Below, in pieces: positions 1 through 4,511 of a stretch of 6,211 nt of DNA. The position numbers and the translations under genes are program-made. This DNA is from an uncultured Eubacteriales bacterium. Lineage in GTDB: Bacteria > Bacillota > Clostridia > Oscillospirales > Oscillospiraceae. The stretch covers positions 1 to 6,211 of the forward strand of contig USIH01000126.1 in NCBI GenBank assembly GCA_900554705.1, read 5' to 3'. Below the pieces are notes generated by a model that made no database searches, had not been told where the DNA came from, and saw only the letters and a list, made by a program, of their open reading frames with translations. Numbering within the stretch: the first letter of the stretch is position 1; each line of letters opens with the position of its first letter.

Positions 1-29
1 TCCTCATGCGCTACCTGACCCTGAAGTAA
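1..29 (+). CDS. C-terminal tail of an unidentified upstream gene (partial)
   Basis: The first 29 bases read in one frame as the final eight residues LMRYLTLK followed by TAA at 27-29. A strong hairpin follows 9 bases later, as expected at the end of a gene. Only eight codons are visible, so no function can be suggested and even the reading frame is an inference from the nearby terminator. Confidence 0.35.
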
Positions 30-37
30 ACAAGCAA

Positions 38-69
38 GCGCCCGACGGATCCCCCCGTCGGGCGCCTTT
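38..69 (+). terminator. GC-rich hairpin terminator, possibly bidirectional
   Basis: Positions 38-48 (GCGCCCGACGG) and 55-65 (CCGTCGGGCGC) are a perfect 11-bp inverted repeat around a 6-base loop. It follows the stop codon of the upstream plus-strand gene. The plus-strand T-tract is short (CTTT at 66-69). On the minus strand the hairpin is followed by a T-rich stretch (37 down to about 27), so it may also end the convergent reductase operon, whose stop codon lies about 80 bases away. Both U-tracts are weak, but the stem is very stable. Confidence 0.7.
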
Positions 70-143
70 GCGTATTCACGAATGCCGAAGTACAAAGCAG
101 GAAGCACAAGCCGTCTTGCTGCAATTTCTGCATTGCGCCGCGC

Positions 144-932
144 CTACCGTGCGTAGATGCAATAAAGAAGGTAATTGAGCAGGCGGGCGGGGAGGAGGCG
201 GGCAAGGATGGTAAAAAACTGGTAGTCGGCGCGGATGGCATAGAGCGGCTTGACGCGCTTTTTCAGCGCCAGCGCTGCGATGCGTGCGGCCGCCTGCTCC
301 GGCTGCATCCCGCCCTGCTCGTCGCGCTCCATCTTGCCGACGGAGCGCCCGATGCGCCCGCCGTAGGCCTCGTCGCCGTCCTGCTGCTTCTGCCGCGCTG
401 CGGTAAAGCCCGTGCGGATGTCGCCGGGCATGACGGCGCACACGGAGACGCCGTAGGGGCGCACCTCGTTTGCAAGCGCCATGGAAAAGGCGTTGATCGC
501 CGCCTTGGAGGCGGAATAGTAGGCCTGAAACGGGATCGGCACCACGGCGGCCACGGAGGAGAGGTTCACGATGCGTCCGCTCCCCTGCGCGCGCAGATAC
601 GGCAGCGCCGCCTGACAGAGGTTGGACATCCCCTGAAAATTGACGTCCAGCTGCGCCTGCGCGATGCGCGCGTCGGTAAACTCGACCGCGCCGGAAATGC
701 CGAAGCCGGCATTATTGACCAGTACGTCGAGCCTGCCCTCGCGCGCGATGACCGTCTGCACCGCCGCGCGCGCCTGCGCGATGTTCGTGACGTCGCCGGA
801 GATATGCCAGCGGTCGTCCGACGGACGGCGGCTCATCTCATAGACCGTGCAGCCGCGCGCACGCAGCGCCTGCGCCGTCGCCTTGCCGATGCCGGAGCTG
901 CCTCCGGTGAGAAGTACGATCTTAGTATTCAT
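144..932 (-). CDS. Classical short-chain dehydrogenase/reductase, candidate 3-keto-amine (ketosphinganine-like) reductase
   Basis: A 262-residue classical SDR that should catalyse NAD(P)(H)-linked carbonyl reduction or alcohol oxidation. Visible motifs are the nucleotide-binding TGGSSGIG at 9-16, the D47-V48 adenine contact, NNAG at 73-76, catalytic N98, S126, Y139 and K143 (YSASK context), and PG at 169-170. Arginines 35-36 after the second beta strand suggest NADPH preference (inference). The C-terminus (about 237-260) is hydrophobic and amphipathic, compatible with membrane contact, but similar tails occur in 17-beta-hydroxysteroid-dehydrogenase-like SDRs. The ATG at 932 has a GAGG site (939-942) six bases upstream. 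It overlaps the end of the synthase gene by 11 bp, so the two are probably translationally coupled. Context suggests that it reduces the ketone made by the synthase. The SDR assignment is secure; the substrate is inferred. Confidence 0.9.
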   Translation of the reverse strand: MNTKIVLLTGGSSGIGKATAQALRARGCTVYEMSRRPSDDRWHISGDVTNIAQARAAVQTVIAREGRLDVLVNNAGFGISGAVEFTDARIAQAQLDVNFQGMSNLCQAALPYLRAQGSGRIVNLSSVAAVVPIPFQAYYSASKAAINAFSMALANEVRPYGVSVCAVMPGDIRTGFTAARQKQQDGDEAYGGRIGRSVGKMERDEQGGMQPEQAAARIAALALKKRVKPLYAIRADYQFFTILARLLPARLLNYLLYCIYAR

Positions 933-2094
933 GCAGCACCTCGGAAATGGTCTTCGCAGCCTCGTCGATCAGCGCTTCCGTCAGCGTCGCCATCAGGCTC
1001 GTGCGCAGCAGACACTCGCCGGGCGCGCATGCGGGCGGCAGGACTGCGTTGACGTAGACGCCGCGCTCATAGATCTCCTTCTGCACGCGCAGCGTGCGCT
1101 CGGGCTGGTAGGTATAGACCGGGATGATGGGCGTCTGCGACGGCACGATGGGAATGTCGCAGGCGCGGTAGCGCGCACGGGCATAGGCCGAGAGCGCCGC
1201 AAGATGCTCCACGCGCTCCGGCTCGGCGCGCAGCTTGCGCAGCGCGGCAAGCGCGACGGCGCAGCAGGCGGGCGGAACGGAGGCGGAGAAGATGTGTGCG
1301 CGGGAATTGTGGCGCACGTAGTCGCACACGCGTGCGGGGCCTGCCATATAGCCGCCCAGCGACGCAAGGGACTTGGAAAAGGTGCCCATGTAGATATCCA
1401 CCTCGTCTTCCAGTCCGAAGTGGCTGGCCGTGCCGCGGCCGCCCACGCCGATGACGCCCAGTCCGTGCGCATCGTCAACCATGACCCGCGCACCGTAGGC
1501 CTTGGCAAGGCGGCAGATCTCCGGCAGATTGGCGATGTCGCCGCCCATGGAGAACACGCCGTCGGTGACGATCAGAATGCCCGCCTTCTCCGGCACCTTC
1601 TTCAGACACCGCTCCAGATCCGCCATGTCGCTGTGGCGATAGCGCAGCATCTTTCCGTAGCTCAGGCGGCAGGCGTCGTAGATCGAGGCGTGATTCTCCC
1701 GATCGCAGAGCACGTAGTCGTTCATGCCGACCAGAGCGGAGATGATGCCGAGGTTGGACTGGTAGCCGGTGGAGAAGGTCACGACGTCCTGCTTGTGTAA
1801 GAAGGCCGCAAGCTCGCGCTCCAGCTCCAGATGCAGCGTCAGCGTTCCGTTGAGGAAGCGCGAGCCGGAGCAGCCGGTGCCCAGCGTCTCCAGCGCCTCC
1901 ACGCCCGCCGCGATGACCTCCGGATCGGTCGTCAGACCGAGGTAATTGTTGGAGCCGAGCATGATGCGGCGTCTGCCCTCCATGATGACCTCCCTGTCCT
2001 GTCGGGACTGGAGCGCCTTAAAAAAGGGGTAGATCCCGTTTTCACGCACCTCGTCAACAATGCTTCGCTTTTCACATTTGGCAAATAGATCCAC
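922..2094 (-). CDS. PLP-dependent alpha-oxoamine synthase, serine palmitoyltransferase-like
   Basis: A 390-residue fold-type I PLP enzyme of the alpha-oxoamine synthase family, which condenses an acyl thioester with an amino acid and releases CO2 to give an aminoketone. Counting from the GTG at 2094, key sites are SNNYLG (48-53), GTGCSGSRFLNGT (72-84), the PLP-stacking H135 in NHASIYD, D207 and H210 in DDAHGLG, the Schiff-base lysine K241 in GTFSKSLASLGG (237-248), PPACAP (353-358) and R364, the expected carboxylate-binding arginine. The SGSRFLNGT and PPACAP blocks resemble bacterial serine palmitoyltransferases more than 2-amino-3-ketobutyrate CoA ligase (VRFICGT) or BioF. No biotin or threonine-degradation genes are adjacent; the neighbour is an SDR reductase. 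GTG is preferred as start because GGAGGAG lies 7 bases upstream; the longer in-frame TTG at 2127 overlaps the -10 box. Family certain; acyl and amino-acid substrates inferred. Alternatives are cysteate-fatty-acid (sulfonolipid), glycine or alanine acyltransferase. Confidence 0.88.
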   Translation of the reverse strand: MDLFAKCEKRSIVDEVRENGIYPFFKALQSRQDREVIMEGRRRIMLGSNNYLGLTTDPEVIAAGVEALETLGTGCSGSRFLNGTLTLHLELERELAAFLHKQDVVTFSTGYQSNLGIISALVGMNDYVLCDRENHASIYDACRLSYGKMLRYRHSDMADLERCLKKVPEKAGILIVTDGVFSMGGDIANLPEICRLAKAYGARVMVDDAHGLGVIGVGGRGTASHFGLEDEVDIYMGTFSKSLASLGGYMAGPARVCDYVRHNSRAHIFSASVPPACCAVALAALRKLRAEPERVEHLAALSAYARARYRACDIPIVPSQTPIIPVYTYQPERTLRVQKEIYERGVYVNAVLPPACAPGECLLRTSLMATLTEALIDEAAKTISEVLHEY

Positions 2095-2101
2095 GTAGTT
2101 T

Positions 2102-2108
2102 CTCCTCC
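2102..2108 (-). promoter_or_regulatory. Ribosome binding site that fixes the GTG start of the synthase
   Basis: On the minus strand GGAGGAG (2108 to 2102) is followed by 7 bases and then GTG at 2094-2092. This is ideal Shine-Dalgarno spacing. It supports the GTG over the in-frame ATG at 2118 and TTG at 2127. Confidence 0.85.
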
Positions 2109-2126
2109 GCTGTTTCATTTTTTGCA

Positions 2127-2155
2127 ATTATACGGGATTTCTTCCCGCCTGTCAA
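2127..2155 (-). promoter_or_regulatory. Consensus sigma-A promoter of the synthase-reductase operon
   Basis: Reading the minus strand, TTGACA (2155-2150) is separated by exactly 17 bases (2149-2133) from TATAAT (2132-2127). Both hexamers are perfect consensus. Transcription is expected to start near 2120, giving about 26 bases of 5' UTR before the GTG. The spacer holds a perfect CGGGA-N5-TCCCG inverted repeat (2147 to 2133), a possible operator. A promoter this strong normally implies high expression or control by a repressor. Confidence 0.88.
2133..2147. repeat. Inverted repeat CGGGA-N5-TCCCG inside the synthase promoter spacer
   Basis: A perfect 5-bp inverted repeat with a 5-base centre lies entirely between the -35 and -10 boxes. 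A protein bound here would block RNA polymerase, so it is a plausible repressor operator. No known regulator motif was recognised, and a 5-bp repeat can arise by chance. Confidence 0.4.
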
Positions 2156-2160
2156 GCGGT

Positions 2161-2175
2161 TGTGCTTTGTGCACA
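2161..2175. repeat. Inverted repeat TGTGC-N5-GCACA upstream of the synthase promoter
   Basis: A perfect 5-5-5 inverted repeat lies just upstream of the -35 box of the minus-strand promoter. It includes the 8-bp palindrome TGTGCACA at 2168-2175. It has the same spacing as the repeat within the promoter and could be a regulator site. No specific regulator is recognised. Confidence 0.35.
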
Positions 2176-2183
2176 CAGGCGGT

Positions 2184-2215
2184 AAAATTTATCCGGAAAT
2201 TGTTGTATAAATTTT
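2184..2215. repeat. AT-rich 9-bp inverted repeat between the divergent promoters
   Basis: AAAATTTAT (2184-2192) and ATAAATTTT (2207-2215) are perfect inverted copies separated by 14 bases. The repeat ends 3 bases before the -35 box of the plus-strand importer promoter, so it may act as an UP element, as an operator for a dimeric regulator, or both. Its position between the two promoters would let one protein influence both operons. Confidence 0.5.
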
Positions 2216-2218
2216 CAC

Positions 2219-2247
2219 TTGACTTTTCTGCGCTAAAGCGATATAGT
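2219..2247 (+). promoter_or_regulatory. Sigma-A promoter of the importer operon and its leader
   Basis: TTGACT (2219-2224), a 17-base spacer (2225-2241) and TATAGT (2242-2247) form a near-consensus promoter. The expected start is near 2254. The spacer carries CGCTAAAGCG (2231-2240), a 10-bp palindromic element. No other plus-strand promoter is seen before the binding-protein gene, so this one should drive both the leader and the importer. Confidence 0.8.
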
Positions 2248-2278
2248 ATAGAAAATTCTTGGAAGGGAGCCTCGAGCC

Positions 2279-2395
2279 ATGACGATGCAGTGCACCCCTA
2301 ACGGCTTTTTCGGGGCTTGCTGCGCCCTTCCGGTACTGGCGGATACTCTGGTATCCGTCATTTTTTCTATTTCCGCGATCCGACAACGCGATTAG
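2279..2395 (+). CDS. Possible 38-residue hydrophobic leader peptide
   Basis: ATG at 2279 is preceded by GGGAG (2265-2269) with 9 bases of spacing and opens a 38-codon frame ending in TAG at 2393. The product has a hydrophobic centre (from about FFGACC to VIFSISAI) and nine Leu/Val/Ile residues, seven of them between residues 20 and 34. Its codons cross the first terminator, and its stop lies 10 bases before the second terminator stem. A translating ribosome would therefore disturb both, as in attenuation by leader peptides. Against it, G/C at third codon positions is clearly less frequent than in the neighbouring genes, and the Shine-Dalgarno lies in a predicted stem. It may be a chance frame. 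Confidence 0.3.
   Translation: MTMQCTPNGFFGACCALPVLADTLVSVIFSISAIRQRD
2337..2366 (+). terminator. Intrinsic terminator 1 in the importer leader
   Basis: TGGCGGATAC (2337-2346) pairs over 10 positions (one G-U) with GTATCCGTCA (2351-2360) around a TCTG loop. Six T's follow directly at 2361-2366. It lies about 85-110 bases after the predicted start and well before the importer genes, so it should abort most transcripts unless something relieves it. Confidence 0.85.
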
Positions 2396-2405
2396 GCGAG
2401 AACCT

Positions 2406-2436
2406 CGGCTCTGCCTGATCGCAGAGCCGTTTTTTT
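2406..2436 (+). terminator. Intrinsic terminator 2 just before the binding-protein gene
   Basis: CGGCTCTGC (2406-2414) and GCAGAGCCG (2421-2429) form a perfect 9-bp stem with a 6-base loop, followed by seven T's (2430-2436). Only 30 bases remain to the ATG at 2467, which leaves little room for a new promoter. Expression of the importer therefore appears to need read-through. Confidence 0.88.
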
Positions 2437-2466
2437 CTACCCAAAAACAGAAAAGGAGAACTCACC

Positions 2467-3606
2467 ATGAAAAAGCTACTTGCCCTCGTTCTTGCGCTTT
2501 CCCTGCTCCTTGCGTGCGGCTGCTCGAAGGAGAAGAAGTCGTCCTCTGCCGCAGCGGCCTTCCGGCTGGGGCTGAGCGGCCCGCTGACCGGCAGCGCCGC
2601 GATCTACGGCATCGCCGCGAAAAACGGCGCGGAGCTTGCCGTCAAGGAGATCAACGCCTTGGGCGGCATCCAGTTTGAGCTGAACGCGCAGGACGACGAA
2701 AACGACGCCGAGAAGGGCGTCAACGCCTATCACAGCCTGCTCGACTGGGGGATGCAGATCATGGTCGGCACCGTGACGACCACGCCGTGCCTGACCGTCT
2801 CGACCGAGGCGAACATCGACCGCGTCTTCCTGCTCACGCCCTCCGCCTCCTCGGCGGACATCGTGACGGGCAAGGACAACGTTTTCCAGATGTGCTTCAG
2901 CGACCCGAACCAAGGCTCCGCCTCCGCGCAGTACATCTCCGAGCACTTCCCGCAGGCGAAGATCGCCGTGATCTACGACAGCAGCAGCGACTACTCCACC
3001 GGCATCTACCAGACCTTCCGCGAGCGTGCGGAGGCCACCGGCCTGCGCATCGTCTCCGTCGGCGCCTGCACCGAGGACACCATCGACTTCTCCGTGCAGG
3101 TCGGAGAGGCCAAGAGCGCGGGCGCGGATCTGGTCTTCCTGCCGATCTACTACACCCCTGCCTCCCTCATCCTCAAGGAGGCCGACGCCATCGGCTACGC
3201 GCCGACCTTCTTCGGCGTGGACGGCATGGACGGCATCCTGACGCTCAAGGGCTTCGACGCCTCTCTCGCCGAGGGCGTGATGCTGCTGACCCCGTTTGCC
3301 GCCGACGCGCCGGACGAGAAGACGCAGGCCTTTGTGCGCGCCTATGAGGAGGCCTACGGCGAAACGCCCATCCAGTTTGCCGCCGACGCCTACGACTGCG
3401 TCTGGGCGATCTATCAGGCGCTGATCGATGCGGGCGCGTCGCCCGATGCCTCGCCGGAGGCGCTGTGCGACCTGCTCATCGCGCAGTTCTCCTCCATGCG
3501 CTTCTCCGGTCTGACCGGCGCGCAGATGCAGTGGAAGGACGGCTTTGTGGATAAGTCGCCCATGGCGGTCGTCATTCGGGACGGCAAATACACCGACGCC
3601 GGCTGA
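2467..3606 (+). CDS. livK: Branched-chain-amino-acid-type ABC transporter substrate-binding lipoprotein
   Basis: A 379-residue type I periplasmic-binding-protein-fold receptor (LivK/LivJ, Peripla_BP_6 family) that captures the ligand outside the membrane and delivers it to the LivH/LivM permeases. Residues 1-16 are a lipoprotein signal peptide (MKK then a Leu/Ala-rich core), with C17 in LLAC the likely lipidated cysteine. C19 is a second candidate. A short KEKKSSS linker precedes the fold at about residue 32. The family pattern GPLTGSAAIYGIAAKNGAEL (38-57) followed by EINALGG is clear, as are TPSASSAD (124-131) and YDSSSDYSTG (170-179) near the ligand cleft. Length is normal for a Gram-positive member. 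The ATG follows GGAG (2455-2458) with 8 bases of spacing. It is the first importer gene, behind two terminators. Ligand is probably Leu/Ile/Val, but the family also takes other amino acids, amides, urea and aromatic acids, so specificity is open. Confidence 0.93.
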   Translation: MKKLLALVLALSLLLACGCSKEKKSSSAAAAFRLGLSGPLTGSAAIYGIAAKNGAELAVKEINALGGIQFELNAQDDENDAEKGVNAYHSLLDWGMQIMVGTVTTTPCLTVSTEANIDRVFLLTPSASSADIVTGKDNVFQMCFSDPNQGSASAQYISEHFPQAKIAVIYDSSSDYSTGIYQTFRERAEATGLRIVSVGACTEDTIDFSVQVGEAKSAGADLVFLPIYYTPASLILKEADAIGYAPTFFGVDGMDGILTLKGFDASLAEGVMLLTPFAADAPDEKTQAFVRAYEEAYGETPIQFAADAYDCVWAIYQALIDAGASPDASPEALCDLLIAQFSSMRFSGLTGAQMQWKDGFVDKSPMAVVIRDGKYTDAG

Positions 3607-3609
3607 GGG
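3605..3609 (+). promoter_or_regulatory. Ribosome binding site deciding the livH start
   Basis: GAGGG overlaps the TGA stop of the binding-protein gene and lies 8 bases before ATG at 3618. An in-frame GTG at 3609 overlaps this site and has no Shine-Dalgarno of its own, so ATG 3618 is preferred. Confidence 0.7.
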
Positions 3610-3617
3610 TGTTCGCG

Positions 3618-4499
3618 ATGGAGCTTCTTTCCAACCTCGTCAACGCCCTGAGCCTCGGCAGCATCTACGCGATCATCGCGCTGGGCTACACGATGGTCTA
3701 CGGCATTGCCAAGATGCTCAACTTCGCCCACGGCGACGTGATCATGGTCGGCGCTTACGCCTCCTTCGTGGGCTACTACTCGCTCGGCCTGCACCCGCTG
3801 CTGGCGCTCGGCGCGGCAATGGTCGTGTGCACCGCGCTGGGGCTGCTGATCGAGCGGCTGGCCTACCGCCCGCTGCGCAGCGCCCCGTCGCTGAGCGTGC
3901 TCATCACCGCCATCGGCGTGAGCTACCTGCTGCAAAACGGCGCGCTGCTGCTCTTCGGCGCGAACCCGAAGTCCTACCAGTCCATCGTGACGATCCCCGC
4001 GCTGCATCTCTTCGGCGGCCGCCTGACCGTCACGGGAGAGACGATCGTCAACGTGTCGGTCTGCCTGCTCGTCATGCTCGGCCTGACCCTCTTCACGAGC
4101 CGGACGCGCACGGGCAAGGCCATGCGCGCCGTTTCGGAGGATCGGCAGGCGGCGGAGCTGATGGGCATCAGCGTCAACCGCACCATCGCCGTCACCTTTG
4201 CCATCGGCTCGGCGCTGGCCGCCGTCGCGGGCGTGCTCTACTGCTCGAAGACGCCCACCCTTTCGCCCACGACCGGCTCCGTGCCCGGCATCATGGCCTT
4301 CACCGCCGCCGTTCTGGGCGGCATCGGCTCCATCCCCGGCACCCTCGTCGGCGGGCTGCTGCTGGGTCTGATCGAGATCCTCGGCACGGCCTATATCAAT
4401 CAGGATCTGGCCAAGGCGATCGTCTTCGGGGTGCTGATCCTCATTCTGCTGGTCAAGCCCAACGGACTTCTGGGCAAGGCCGTGACGGAAAAAGTGTAA
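3618..4499 (+). CDS. livH: Branched-chain amino acid ABC transporter permease LivH
   Basis: A 293-residue inner-membrane permease that pairs with LivM to form the translocation channel. Several long hydrophobic segments are visible (for example about 14-30, 60-78, 94-113, 144-160, 191-208, 223-258 and 266-280). Family signatures include the N-terminal LGSIYAIIALGYTMVYGI (13-30), LNFAHGD (34-40), and the cytoplasmic EAA-type coupling loop TGKAMRAVSEDRQAAELMGI (165-184), which contacts the ATPases. AVLGGIGSIPGTLVGG (231-246) is also typical. Length is close to the usual 290-310. The gene follows the binding-protein stop after 11 bases and ends 12 bases before livM, so it belongs to one operon. 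No broken or missing part is apparent. The start at ATG 3618 is chosen over GTG 3609 on ribosome-binding-site grounds. Confidence 0.95.
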   Translation: MELLSNLVNALSLGSIYAIIALGYTMVYGIAKMLNFAHGDVIMVGAYASFVGYYSLGLHPLLALGAAMVVCTALGLLIERLAYRPLRSAPSLSVLITAIGVSYLLQNGALLLFGANPKSYQSIVTIPALHLFGGRLTVTGETIVNVSVCLLVMLGLTLFTSRTRTGKAMRAVSEDRQAAELMGISVNRTIAVTFAIGSALAAVAGVLYCSKTPTLSPTTGSVPGIMAFTAAVLGGIGSIPGTLVGGLLLGLIEILGTAYINQDLAKAIVFGVLILILLVKPNGLLGKAVTEKV

Positions 4500-4505
4500 G
4501 GAGGT
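4497..4505 (+). promoter_or_regulatory. Full-length Shine-Dalgarno for livM overlapping the livH stop
   Basis: TAAGGAGGT matches the 16S anti-Shine-Dalgarno over nine bases and includes the livH TAA stop. It lies 6 bases before ATG 4512, so re-initiation or coupled translation of livM should be efficient. Confidence 0.85.
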
Positions 4506-4511
4506 ACCGTC

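Larger units (their letters stand above)
2254..2466 (+). promoter_or_regulatory. Long structured 5' leader with tandem terminators (attenuator or riboswitch candidate)
   Basis: About 210 bases separate the predicted transcription start from the first importer gene. GGAAGGG (2261-2267) can pair with CCCTTCC (2325-2331), extended past an A-G mismatch by GC/GC. Inside, GCACCCC (2292-2298) can pair with GGGG and TGC (2312-2320). Two intrinsic terminators follow (2337-2366 and 2406-2436). ATGACGATGC (2279-2288) can pair with the right arm of the first terminator (2351-2361, one bulged C), giving a possible anti-terminator. I do not recognise it as T-box, glycine, guanidine, SAM, TPP or SRP RNA. 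It could instead be a small RNA with partial read-through. Pairings were checked by eye only. Confidence 0.6.

Noticed and set aside
102..136. Small inverted repeats between the reductase stop and the hairpin at 38-65 (for example GCAAT 121-125 with ATTGC 132-136)
   Set aside because: The stems are short and lack a T-tract; the strong hairpin at 38-65 is a better terminator for the operon.
847..1800. 317-codon plus-strand frame opposite the synthase
   Set aside because: It is antisense to a synthase with all catalytic motifs and has no recognisable domain.
922..2094. Calling the synthase 2-amino-3-ketobutyrate CoA ligase (kbl) or BioF
   Set aside because: The substrate-region motifs fit SPT-type enzymes better, and no threonine dehydrogenase of the usual type or biotin gene is adjacent. 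KBL-like activity cannot be fully excluded without phylogeny.
2189..2386. 65-codon minus-strand frame across the divergent intergenic region
   Set aside because: It runs antisense through the importer promoter and terminator 1. I saw no ribosome binding site and no family resemblance.
2254..2466. T-box, glycine, guanidine, SAM or TPP riboswitch, or SRP RNA, in the importer leader
   Set aside because: None of the conserved cores known to me (for example the T-box AGGGTGG block or the SRP GGAAGCAGC loop) is present.
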